From NCBI GenBank assembly GCA_965216905.1, contig OZ244213.1, positions 2,108,001-2,172,000 of the forward strand: 64,000 nucleotides of DNA. Direction: 5' to 3'. This document shows positions 34,213 through 42,017 of the stretch, piece after piece. Numbering within the stretch: the first letter of the stretch is position 1; each line of letters begins with the position of its first letter. The position numbers were made by a program, and so were the translations under genes. The notes under the pieces were generated by a model that searched no databases, was not told where the DNA came from, and worked only from the letters and a program-made list of their open reading frames with translations. The stretch is from G965216905 sp965216905. GTDB lineage: Bacteria > Actinomycetota > Acidimicrobiia > Spongiisociales > ZC4RG35.

Positions 34213-35205
34213 TCAGGTCGGGGTCAGCGCGTCGACCCGATCGACGAGGTAGGCGCCCAATCGCCGCAAGACCGTGGCCGAGTCCGATTCGGGCAACGAC
34301 GAGAGGGCTCGTTCGGCGATCGCCAGCCGGTCCCGGGCTGACTCGAGTGCGCGCCGATCGTGTCCGCCGGCGCGGACCACACCGATCAGCTCGTCGACCG
34401 TTTCGTCTCGATACGGCCGCGGTTCGGCGAGCAGCTTCCGGACCCGATCGCCTTCCGGGCCCGACAGCGCGGTGAGGACGGGGAGGGTGAACTTGCCTTC
34501 ACGGATGTCGGATCCCGCCGGCTTCCCGAGGTTGTCGCTGGTCGCCACCAGGTCGAGGACGTCGTCGGCGATCTGGAAGACCATCCCGACCTCGACGGCC
34601 CACCGGCTGATCGCTTCGATCGTCGTCTGATCGCACCCCGACGCCATGGCGCCCAGACGGGCCGAGGTCCGGATGAGGCTGGCGGTCTTCTGGTAGATGA
34701 CCTGCTCGTAGGCGGCGGTGTCGTGCTCGGTGTCGAAGTCGAGTTGCAGCTCGCGCGTTTGGCCCTCGACGAGTTCGGCGTAGGTGGCGGCCAGCAACCG
34801 AACGGCCTCCTGACTGAGATGGGTTGCCGCCGTCTCCGACGCCCGGGCCATCAGGAAGTCGCCCGCCAGGATCGCCACGGTGTTGTCCCAGTTGGCATTG
34901 GCCGAGGACGCACCGCGCCGGATGTCCGCCTCGTCGATGACGTCGTCGTGATACAGACTGCCGACGTGAATCAGTTCGACGGCGACCGCGGCTTCGATCG
35001 GTCGTCGATCGGGTTCGGGGCCGAGCTCACCGGCGAGGAGTGCCAGCAACGGTCGATACCGCTTGCCGCCGGCGGCGAGCAAGTGTTGGGCGATCCCGGT
35101 GAGATACGGATCGGCGGAGGTGGTCGCCTCGAACAGGCGACCCTCCACCCGTTCCATTCGGTCCCAGATGCGCGGGATCGTCACGAGGCTTCGCAGATCG
35201 TTCAT
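34213..35205 (-). CDS. Polyprenyl (octaprenyl/heptaprenyl-type) diphosphate synthase
   Basis: This 330-aa all-helical prenyltransferase has GGKRYRP, the first Asp-rich motif LYHDDVIDEADIRRG and the second QIADDVLDLV, plus KTASLIRTS. It makes a long-chain prenyl diphosphate, probably for menaquinone. Chain length cannot be set from sequence alone. The ATG sits 9 nt after a GGTACGAT hexamer. The open frame upstream overlaps clpC antisense and is not coding. Confidence 0.92.
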   Translation of the reverse strand: MNDLRSLVTIPRIWDRMERVEGRLFEATTSADPYLTGIAQHLLAAGGKRYRPLLALLAGELGPEPDRRPIEAAVAVELIHVGSLYHDDVIDEADIRRGASSANANWDNTVAILAGDFLMARASETAATHLSQEAVRLLAATYAELVEGQTRELQLDFDTEHDTAAYEQVIYQKTASLIRTSARLGAMASGCDQTTIEAISRWAVEVGMVFQIADDVLDLVATSDNLGKPAGSDIREGKFTLPVLTALSGPEGDRVRKLLAEPRPYRDETVDELIGVVRAGGHDRRALESARDRLAIAERALSSLPESDSATVLRRLGAYLVDRVDALTPT

Positions 35206-35214
35206 GCGGGCTGA

Positions 35215-35220
35215 ATCGTA
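35215..35220 (-). promoter_or_regulatory. GGTACGAT -10 for the polyprenyl synthase
   Basis: TACGAT in GGTANNNT context ends 9 nt before the ATG at 35205 with no Shine-Dalgarno, suggesting a leaderless transcript divergent from clpC. Confidence 0.5.
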
Positions 35221-35333
35221 CCGACGGCGGGCGGCGACCGGAAAGCTAGCCATTCGGGCCAGGCTCGGCTTCAGTCCCCGGGTGGGTGCGCCGATGTTTG
35301 GGGGAGTCGGAGGTTTTGGGCACGATTCGCGGC

Positions 35334-35363
35334 CTGAAGCTATGAGAGGCCTCCATCTATAAT
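35334..35363 (+). promoter_or_regulatory. clpC promoter with consensus TATAAT
   Basis: A perfect -10 TATAAT lies at 35358-35363. A weak -35 (CTGAAG, 35334-35339) is 18 nt upstream. The transcript would carry a leader of about 30 nt with AGGAGG. I looked for ClgR-type and HAIR/CIRCE boxes and saw none that convince. Confidence 0.65.
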
Positions 35364-35397
35364 CGAGGCCCCAGCCGAAGTCGTCAGGAGGCGTGGG

Positions 35398-37893
35398 TTG
35401 TTTGAACGTTTCACGGATCGTGCCCGGCGCGTGGTGGTCCTCGCCCAAGAAGAGGCACGCATCCTCAACCACAACTACATCGGAACCGAGCACATCCTGC
35501 TCGGGTTGCTGAACGAGGGAGAAGGCATCGCCGCCAAGGCGTTGGAGAGCCTCGGGATCAGTCTCGTGGCGGTCCGCGAGCAGGTGGTGGAGATCATCGG
35601 CCAGGGTCAGCAGGCTCCCACCGGACACATCCCGTTCACCCCTCGAGCCAAGAAGGTGCTGGAACTGAGCCTGCGCGAGGCGCTGCAGCTCGGCCACAAC
35701 TACATCGGAACCGAGCACATCCTGCTCGGGTTGATCCGAGAGGGTGAGGGTGTGGCCGCACAGGTGCTCCAGAAGCTGGGCGCAGAGCTTCAGAAGGTAC
35801 GCCAGCAGGTCATCCAACTGCTGGCGGGACCCGCCGGTTCCGAGGAGCAGGCGTCCGCCGGACCGTCCGGGTCGACGCGAAGCGAGTCGTCGCAGTCGGG
35901 TGGCTCGACGGTGCTCGACCAGTTCGGCCGGAATCTGACCCAGGCCGCACGTGACCGCAAGCTCGACCCGGTCATCGGCCGGACGACCGAGATCGAGCGG
36001 GTCATGCAGATCCTCTCACGTCGCACCAAGAACAACCCGGTCTTGATCGGTGAACCCGGGGTCGGGAAGACCGCCATCGTCGAGGGTTTGGCCCAGAAGA
36101 TCGTCACCGGCGAAGTGCCGGAGACGCTCGACGACAAGAAGCTCTACACACTGGACCTCGGGGCCCTGGTGGCCGGGTCGCGCTACCGCGGCGACTTCGA
36201 GGAGCGTCTCAAGAAGGTCTTGAAGGAGATCAAGACGCGGGGCGACATCATCATCTTCATCGACGAGATCCACACGCTCGTGGGTGCCGGTGCCGCCGAA
36301 GGTGCCATCGACGCCGCCTCGATCCTCAAGCCGATGCTCGCCCGGGGTGAGCTGCAGACGATCGGAGCGACCACCCTCGAGGAGTATCGAAAGTACCTCG
36401 AGAAGGACTCGGCGCTGGAACGGCGCTTCCAGCCGGTGCAGGTCGAGGAGCCGTCGGTTGGCGACACGGTGCAGATCCTGCTGGGACTCAAGGATCGGTA
36501 TGAGGCCCATCATTCGGTGCGCTTCACCGATCAGGCCATCGTCAGCGCCGCCAATCTCGCCGACCGGTACCTCGCCGACCGGTTCCTTCCCGACAAGGCG
36601 ATCGACCTCATCGACGAGGCCGGCAGCCGGATGCGGATCAGCCGCTCGGCCTCCAACGCAGAGTTCGAGGAGATCGACAAGCGGCTGGCGGCCATCCGCA
36701 GCGAGAAGCACGAGTCGGTGCAGGCCCAGCAGTACGAGCGTGCGGCGCAGCTTCGCGACCAGGAACGGAGCCTGATCGACGATCGGACCGACGTCGAGCG
36801 GCGACTCAGCGAGTCGGGGGCCGAGATGGGATGGGTGATCGACGAAGAGGAGATCGCCCAGGTCCTCGCCCAGTGGACCGGCATCCCCGTGCATCGCCTC
36901 ACCGAAGAAGAGACGGCTCGGCTGGTCAAGATGGAGGAGGAACTCCATCAACGCATCATCGGCCAGCACGATGCCATCGTGGCCGTGTCCAAGGCCATCC
37001 GCCGGACGCGGGCCGGTCTGAAAGACCCCAAGCGTCCGTCCGGTTCTTTCATCTTCCTGGGCCCGTCCGGGGTGGGGAAGACAGAAACGGCCAAGGCGTT
37101 GACCTCCTTCCTGTTCGGAGACGAGGACGCGCTCATCCAGCTCGACATGTCCGAGTACATGGAGAAGCACACGGTGAGCCGGCTGATCGGATCGCCGCCC
37201 GGGTATGTCGGCTACGACGAGGGTGGTCAGCTGACCGAGGCAGTTCGCCGCAAGCCTTTCTCGGTGGTGCTGTTCGACGAGATCGAGAAGGCCCACCCGG
37301 ACGTGTTCAACACCCTGCTTCAGATCCTCGAGGACGGCCGGTTGACGGATGCCCAAGGTCGGACGGTCGACTTCAAGAACACGGTCATCATCATGACGTC
37401 CAACCTGGGGACGCGCGACATCCGCAAGCAGTCGATCGGTTTCGCCGCCGAGGACGAGCGCGAGACGTACGACAAGATGCGGGAGAAGGTCCACGAAGAA
37501 CTCAAGAAGCACTTCCGGCCGGAGTTTCTCAACCGGATCGATGAGATCATCGTGTTCCACGAGTTGACGCTGGACGAGGTCAAGGAGATCGTGGATCTCA
37601 TGCTGGTCCGCGTGCGGGAGCAGCTGTCTGGACAAGGTCTGGATCTCGTTCTCACCGACGATGCCAAGGGATTCGTCGGCACGAAGGGGTACGACCCAGA
37701 ACTCGGGGCGCGGCCCCTCCGCCGTGCCATTCAGCGTCTCCTCGAGGATCCGTTGGCGGAGAAGGTGCTCCTCGGTGAGTTCAAGGCCGGTTCGACGGTG
37801 TTGGTCGGGCTCGACACGGAGAACGAGGAGTTGACGTTCGAAGCCATCGAGACTCCCGACGTCCCTCCGGTGGAGCTGGCCGACTCCGACTGA
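35398..37893 (+). CDS. clpC: ATP-dependent Clp protease ATPase subunit ClpC
   Basis: This 831-aa Hsp100 protein has two Clp_N repeats (each with LNHNYIGTEHILLGL-type sequence), AAA1 (Walker A GEPGVGKT near 220), a UVR-containing middle domain (about 430-465), and AAA2 (Walker A GPSGVGKT near 555) with a ClpB_D2-small end. It unfolds substrates for ClpP. The TTG start is fixed by AGGAGG 6 nt upstream and the family start (FERFTDRARRVV). Strong promoter and RBS suggest high expression. Confidence 0.96.
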   Translation: MFERFTDRARRVVVLAQEEARILNHNYIGTEHILLGLLNEGEGIAAKALESLGISLVAVREQVVEIIGQGQQAPTGHIPFTPRAKKVLELSLREALQLGHNYIGTEHILLGLIREGEGVAAQVLQKLGAELQKVRQQVIQLLAGPAGSEEQASAGPSGSTRSESSQSGGSTVLDQFGRNLTQAARDRKLDPVIGRTTEIERVMQILSRRTKNNPVLIGEPGVGKTAIVEGLAQKIVTGEVPETLDDKKLYTLDLGALVAGSRYRGDFEERLKKVLKEIKTRGDIIIFIDEIHTLVGAGAAEGAIDAASILKPMLARGELQTIGATTLEEYRKYLEKDSALERRFQPVQVEEPSVGDTVQILLGLKDRYEAHHSVRFTDQAIVSAANLADRYLADRFLPDKAIDLIDEAGSRMRISRSASNAEFEEIDKRLAAIRSEKHESVQAQQYERAAQLRDQERSLIDDRTDVERRLSESGAEMGWVIDEEEIAQVLAQWTGIPVHRLTEEETARLVKMEEELHQRIIGQHDAIVAVSKAIRRTRAGLKDPKRPSGSFIFLGPSGVGKTETAKALTSFLFGDEDALIQLDMSEYMEKHTVSRLIGSPPGYVGYDEGGQLTEAVRRKPFSVVLFDEIEKAHPDVFNTLLQILEDGRLTDAQGRTVDFKNTVIIMTSNLGTRDIRKQSIGFAAEDERETYDKMREKVHEELKKHFRPEFLNRIDEIIVFHELTLDEVKEIVDLMLVRVREQLSGQGLDLVLTDDAKGFVGTKGYDPELGARPLRRAIQRLLEDPLAEKVLLGEFKAGSTVLVGLDTENEELTFEAIETPDVPPVELADSD

Positions 37894-37926
37894 GTCGATG
37901 CCGGCAGCGTTCAGTACTGCACGGGT

Positions 37927-38856
37927 TCAGTACGCCATGGTGACGGTGCGGTGGTGCTCCCCCATCTGCCCGGCGTGCTCGCCGAGCACGGCGCTCGACC
38001 ACAACCAGTAGTCGAGGCTGGGCGTTTCGACCGGGTTCCCCAATGCGTGCAGGCGCGCTTCGAGCAGGGCGGCGGCGCGAACGGTGGCCCACCGAATTGC
38101 CAGCTCGTGGGGGTCGCCGGAGCGAATCAGGGCGCGGGAATCGATCGCCTCCGCCAGATCCGGTGCGTACCGGAGGATGCCGTGATACCGCAGCACCATC
38201 GGCAGCATGTAGTCCGGATAGACCGGCAGGGTGTGGAGCCGGCGGATCCCCGGGATTCGCGCCGCCATCACCGCAACGGCCAGATGGGCGAGCTTGTCGA
38301 ACGGAAGGGTGCCGGCCACCGTCTCCGGACGGTCCTGGAAGCCGGGAAGCTCCTCGATCAGCAGACCTGCCAGTTTGGGAGCGTCTCGGCCCGATTCCTC
38401 CACCAACCGCATCGCCCGACCCTCGAATCGGTCGAGGAGCCGCTTCGCCACCGCCCGGAGGGTCGTCTCCCGCTCGGCGATGAGCTGGAGATGTCCACGC
38501 CCGGCGAAGAACTTGGCTCCGTCGACCTCGGTCATCGACTCGAGCTCCACCCCGTGGGGATCGGCTCGCACGACGCACGCCCACACCGCCGGAGCGTCCG
38601 ACAGCTCAGACTGCTGATGGGTCACGGTCCACATCTGCGCGCCGTCCGGCGGCCAGAGGCACGCCATGACCGATGTCCCCAGGATGGCCAGCCGGGCCCA
38701 ATGCTCGCCTCGCCAGTCGGGAAGCCCGGGATAATCGAAGGCGGGTCGAGCGAAGTGGTGGTCGGCATGCGCTCCGGCGAGGGCGTCGACGGCGTCGACG
38801 TCGATCTCGACCCCCCAGGAGGCCGGTGGTTCGGTGGTCGTCAAGTCGATCAACAT
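37927..38856 (-). CDS. Queuosine-salvage protein (DUF2419/Qng1 family)
   Basis: This 309-aa protein matches the DUF2419 queuosine-salvage family (eukaryotic Qng1, queuosine nucleoside hydrolase). Shared marks are FFAGRGHLQLIAERETTLR, the RLVEESGRDAPKLAGLL helix, LPGFQD, FDKLAHLAVAVMAA, the LPVYPDYMLPMVLRYHGIL block and the IRWATVRAAALLEARL end. It would release queuine from Q nucleosides for tRNA modification. The ATG follows GGAG by 5 nt. The neighbouring heptamer array begins 10 bp upstream of the start. No tgt or que gene is seen in the window. Confidence 0.8.
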   Translation of the reverse strand: MLIDLTTTEPPASWGVEIDVDAVDALAGAHADHHFARPAFDYPGLPDWRGEHWARLAILGTSVMACLWPPDGAQMWTVTHQQSELSDAPAVWACVVRADPHGVELESMTEVDGAKFFAGRGHLQLIAERETTLRAVAKRLLDRFEGRAMRLVEESGRDAPKLAGLLIEELPGFQDRPETVAGTLPFDKLAHLAVAVMAARIPGIRRLHTLPVYPDYMLPMVLRYHGILRYAPDLAEAIDSRALIRSGDPHELAIRWATVRAAALLEARLHALGNPVETPSLDYWLWSSAVLGEHAGQMGEHHRTVTMAY

Positions 38857-38865
38857 GTCCACTCC

Positions 38866-39124
38866 AAGCAGAAGGCAGTAGGCAGAAGGCGGTACGCAAC
38901 AAGCATCAAGCTGCAAGCCGCAAGCCGCAAGCCGCAAGCCACAAGCCACAAGCCGCAAGCCGCAAGCCGCAAGCCTTCGGCCCCGGCTCCCGGCCCTCCG
39001 CCCTTCTTGCTTGTTGCCTGTTGCTTGTCGCTTGAAGCCTCCGGGCTCCGGGCTCCCGGGCTCCCCGGGCTCCGGGCCGCCTTGCGTGTTGCGTGCCGCG
39101 TACTGCGTAATGCTTGCTGCTTGG
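38866..39124 (+). repeat. Phase-locked heptamer repeat array, 37 units
   Basis: The 343-bp gap between the Qng1-like gene and the BMP gene holds 37 consecutive 7-bp units in one phase. The left part is AAGCAGA, AGGCAGT, AGGCAGA ... AAGCCGC (three), AAGCCAC (two), AAGCCGC (three). The right part, from about 38999, is the reverse-complement style (CTTGCTT, GTTGCCT, GTTGCTT, GTCGCTT ... CCGGGCT ... TGCTTGC), so the array is roughly an inverted repeat. No gene is seen here, and all three frames stay open only because the repeat lacks stops. Confidence 0.95.
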
Positions 39125-39146
39125 CGATCTTCGCAGGCGCGACGAC

Positions 39147-39152
39147 TATCCT
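39147..39152 (+). promoter_or_regulatory. Candidate -10 TATCCT for the BMP operon
   Basis: TATCCT lies 47 nt upstream of the GTG at 39200, just past the heptamer array. TTGGCG (39121-39126) could act as -35 with a long 20-nt spacer. Confidence 0.35.
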
Positions 39153-39156
39153 TCGC

Positions 39157-39175
39157 CGGCGGCGGGAAGCCGCCG
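39157..39175 (+). other. Hairpin in the BMP gene leader
   Basis: CGGCGGC-GGGAA-GCCGCCG is a perfect 7-bp stem in the 5' untranslated region, 12 nt before the ribosome site. Its role is unknown. Confidence 0.45.
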
Positions 39176-39199
39176 TTCGTCCTATTGGGAGGAAACCAC

Positions 39200-40396
39200 G
39201 TGAAATCAACAATGAGGCTGTTGGCGATCTTCGCCGTGCTGGCAATGGTGCTCGCCGCCTGCGGTGACACCGCCAGTGACGTTTCGGATGCCGTCGATGA
39301 AGCGGTGACCGAGGCCAGCGATGCCGTCGACGAGGCGGTGACCGAGGCCAGCGATGCCGCCGACGAGGCGATGACCGAGGCCAGCGACGCCGTCACCGAG
39401 GCCAGCGATGCCGTCGATGAGGCGATGAGCGGCGAGGACGTCAGCGTCGCCCTCGTCTTCGACATCGGTGGACGCGGCGACCAGTCGTTCAACGACGCAG
39501 CCGCCGCCGGCTACGACCGGGCGCTCGAGGAGTTCGGCTTCGACGGTCAGGAGTTGCAGGCGAACACCGCCGGCGACGACCGAGACGAGTTGCTCGACCT
39601 GGCCGCATCCCAGGGTGCGAGCCTCGTGATCGGCAATGGCTTCCTCTTCGAGGATGCCATCGAGGCCAACGCCGAGGCTTACCCCGAGACGTTGTTCGCC
39701 GTCGTCGACACGGCGCTGACGGATGCGGACTTCGCTCCGTACGACCTGGACAACGTGTCCGAGCTGCTGTTCGCCGAGGAGGAAGGCTCCTTCCTGGTCG
39801 GCGCCGCCGCTGCCCTCAAGTCCGAGAGCGGTACGGTCGGCTTCATCGGTGGCGTGGACATCCCGTTGATCCAGAAGTTCGAGGCGGGCTTCATCGCCGG
39901 GGCCGAGCACATCAACCCCGACATCGAGGTCATCAGCAACTATCTGACCCAGCCGCCGGACTTCACCGGGTTCACCGATCCGGCCAAGGGCCTCGAGGCC
40001 GCCAACGCCATGTACGACGCCGGCGCCGACGTGGTCTACCACGCTGCCGGTGGTTCCGGCAACGGTGTCTTCGAAGCGGCCGACGCCAAGTCGGACGAGC
40101 AAGGCACCCAGCTGTGGGCCATCGGAGTCGACTCCGACCAGTACCTGTCGGCCGAAGCATCGCTCCAGGAGCACATCCTGACCTCGATGCTGAAGCGGGT
40201 CGATGTGGCGGTCGAGTCCACCATCACCGACGTCGTGAACGGCGAGTTCCAGTCCGGTGACCGGGTGTTCGACCTCTCGGTCGACGGTGTCGGCTACTCC
40301 ACCTCCGGTGGGTTCGTCGACGACATCGCCGGTCAGCTCGACGAGCTGAAGCAGCAGATCATCGACGGAGAGATCGAGGTTCCGACCGCTCCCTGA
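39200..40396 (+). CDS. BMP-family substrate-binding lipoprotein (nucleoside ABC transporter)
   Basis: This 398-aa lipoprotein has a lipobox (VLAAC, Cys21) and a BMP/PnrA-like binding domain from about residue 80 (VALVFDIGGRGDQSFNDAA, then GVDIPLIQKFEAGF and YHAAGGSGNGVFEAA). PnrA-type proteins bind purine or other nucleosides. Between them is an unusual Ala/Glu/Asp linker of 11-residue repeats. The GTG is chosen for GGGAGGA 6 nt upstream. It heads the transporter operon. Confidence 0.9.
   Translation: MKSTMRLLAIFAVLAMVLAACGDTASDVSDAVDEAVTEASDAVDEAVTEASDAADEAMTEASDAVTEASDAVDEAMSGEDVSVALVFDIGGRGDQSFNDAAAAGYDRALEEFGFDGQELQANTAGDDRDELLDLAASQGASLVIGNGFLFEDAIEANAEAYPETLFAVVDTALTDADFAPYDLDNVSELLFAEEEGSFLVGAAAALKSESGTVGFIGGVDIPLIQKFEAGFIAGAEHINPDIEVISNYLTQPPDFTGFTDPAKGLEAANAMYDAGADVVYHAAGGSGNGVFEAADAKSDEQGTQLWAIGVDSDQYLSAEASLQEHILTSMLKRVDVAVESTITDVVNGEFQSGDRVFDLSVDGVGYSTSGGFVDDIAGQLDELKQQIIDGEIEVPTAP
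39287..39430 (+). repeat. 33-bp coding repeats (11-residue hendecads) in the BMP lipoprotein linker
   Basis: Units at 39287, 39320 and 39353 are 33 bp each, a 21-bp partial unit lies at 39386 and another at 39407. They encode variants of DAVDEAVTEAS. The 11-residue period suits a hendecad coiled coil. Confidence 0.85.
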
Positions 40397-40422
40397 CGTC
40401 TACCTCGAAGAATCGCAAGCAG

Positions 40423-40450
40423 ACGGGGCCGCACTTCGGTGCGGCCCCGT
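40423..40450 (+). terminator. 12-bp stem with TTCG loop between BMP and ATPase genes
   Basis: ACGGGGCCGCAC-TTCG-GTGCGGCCCCGT is a perfect 12-bp hairpin 26 nt after the BMP stop. With no U tract it may be a partial terminator or 3' stabiliser, letting the binding protein outnumber the transporter. Confidence 0.7.
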
Positions 40451-40498
40451 TCGCGTCCGGGAGGGGAGTCTGGGCGGCAGGATCCGGATCCGGTCGTT

Positions 40499-40504
40499 TA
40501 TGCT
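40499..40504 (+). promoter_or_regulatory. TATGCT -10 for the ABC ATPase gene
   Basis: TATGCT ends 7 nt before the GTG at 40512. The ATG inside it (40500) would otherwise be called as the start. The spacing matches other leaderless starts here. Confidence 0.5.
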
Positions 40505-40511
40505 CTCGGCC

Positions 40512-42017
40512 GTGCCACTCGCCGTCTCGCTCAAAGGGATCACCAAGCGCTTCCCCGGCGTGGTCGCCAATGACAAGATCACCTTCGACGTGGAGCAGGG
40601 CACGATTCACGCCTTGGTGGGGGAGAACGGGGCCGGCAAGTCGACCCTGATGAAGATTCTGTACGGGATGCAGAACGCAGACGAGGGTTCGATGGAGGTC
40701 GAGGGAAAAACCGTCCACTTCCGGTCGCCGACCGACGCCATCGAAGCCGGGATCGGCATGGTGCATCAACACTTCCAGCTCGCGTCCAACTTCACCGTGC
40801 TGGAGAACATCATCCTCGGCATGGAGCCGGGAGGCGCCACGATCGACTTCGGGGCTGCTCGCTCCCGCCTGCTCGAACTCGAGAAGAAGTACGGGTTGGA
40901 GGTCGACCCCGATGCGTTCGTGTCGGAGCTGGCGGTGGGCGAGAAGCAGCGGATCGAGATCCTCAAGGTTCTCTATCGCGGGGCTCGGATCCTCATTCTC
41001 GACGAGCCGACGGCAGTGCTCGTGCCCCAGGAGGTCACGGAGCTGTTCGAGAACCTCCAAGACCTCAAGTCGGAGGGGGTCACGATCATCTTCATCAATC
41101 ACAAGCTCGATGAGGTCCTGGCGGTGGCTGACGCCATCACGGTGATCCGCCGTGGCAAGACGGTCGGAACGGTGAAACCGGAGGACGTGACCACCAAGGA
41201 TCTCGCCGAGCTGATGGTGGGCAGTGAGCTCCCGACCCCCGAGGTCGAGGAACGGGACATCCCCGAGGACCGGGTACTCGAGGTCGCCGACCTCGGGCTG
41301 AAGGCGGACGAGGGTCGTGACAAGCTCACCGACATCTCCTTCTACGTTCGCAAGGGCGAGATCGTCGGCCTGGCCGGCGTCGAGGGCAACGGTCAGCGAG
41401 AGCTCCTGGAGACGTTGATCGGTATGCGGGCACAGACGACCGGAACCGTCACCCTGAACGGACGGCCGATCGACGACTGGAGCACGGCCGAGCGACTCGA
41501 TCGTGGAATCGGATACATCCCCGAGGATCGCCACGCTCATGGGCTGCTGTTGCCGGCGCCGCTCTGGGAGAACGCCATGCTCGGCCACCAGCGATCGGAG
41601 CCGTACGGCAAGGGCTTTTTGATCGATCCCAAGGGTGCACGGGCCAAGACCGAGGAGATCGTCGAGAAGTACGACGTACGGACCGTGGGTGTCGACGTGG
41701 CCGCGCTGGCGCTCTCGGGAGGCAACCAGCAGAAGCTGATTTTTGGGCGTGAGATGGAGGCCAACCCGGATCTGCTCATCGCCGCCCAACCCACTCGGGG
41801 CATCGACGTCGGTGCCCAGGCGGCCATCTGGGAGCAGTTGCGAGAGGCTCGGCGATCGGGCATGGGTGTGTTGCTGGTGTCGGCCGATTTCGAAGAACTG
41901 CTCGGGCTGAGCGACCGCGTCTACGTCATCTTCGAGGGTCGGTTCGTGGCGGAGCTGGATCCGAACGAGGTGACGCCGGAGGTGCTGGGCAAGCACATGA
42001 CGGGAGCGGTGCTGTGA
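40512..42017 (+). CDS. BMP-type nucleoside ABC transporter, tandem ATP-binding protein
   Basis: This 501-aa protein has two ABC cassettes, as in RbsA/MglA/NupA-type transporters. Cassette 1 has Walker A GENGAGKS, signature SELAVGEKQR and Walker B ILILDEPTAVL. Cassette 2 has a degenerate Walker A (GVEGNGQREL), LSGGNQQK and LLIAAQPTRGID. Both are typical of this family. The start is GTG 40512 (leaderless) or ATG 40500. Its stop overlaps the first permease by 4 bp. Confidence 0.93.
   Translation: MPLAVSLKGITKRFPGVVANDKITFDVEQGTIHALVGENGAGKSTLMKILYGMQNADEGSMEVEGKTVHFRSPTDAIEAGIGMVHQHFQLASNFTVLENIILGMEPGGATIDFGAARSRLLELEKKYGLEVDPDAFVSELAVGEKQRIEILKVLYRGARILILDEPTAVLVPQEVTELFENLQDLKSEGVTIIFINHKLDEVLAVADAITVIRRGKTVGTVKPEDVTTKDLAELMVGSELPTPEVEERDIPEDRVLEVADLGLKADEGRDKLTDISFYVRKGEIVGLAGVEGNGQRELLETLIGMRAQTTGTVTLNGRPIDDWSTAERLDRGIGYIPEDRHAHGLLLPAPLWENAMLGHQRSEPYGKGFLIDPKGARAKTEEIVEKYDVRTVGVDVAALALSGGNQQKLIFGREMEANPDLLIAAQPTRGIDVGAQAAIWEQLREARRSGMGVLLVSADFEELLGLSDRVYVIFEGRFVAELDPNEVTPEVLGKHMTGAVL

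Noticed and set aside
35206..35397. ClgR or HspR operator upstream of clpC
   Set aside because: No palindrome matching the known boxes was found; only the TATAAT promoter is clear.
35206..35817. N-terminal extension of the polyprenyl synthase
   Set aside because: It overlaps the clpC coding strand in antisense and is unlike any synthase sequence.
38866..39124. Protein-coding heptapeptide repeat (KPQAASR or AACGLRL type frames)
   Set aside because: A 7-bp period cycles through all three frames and both strands stay open; no start or ribosome site supports translation.
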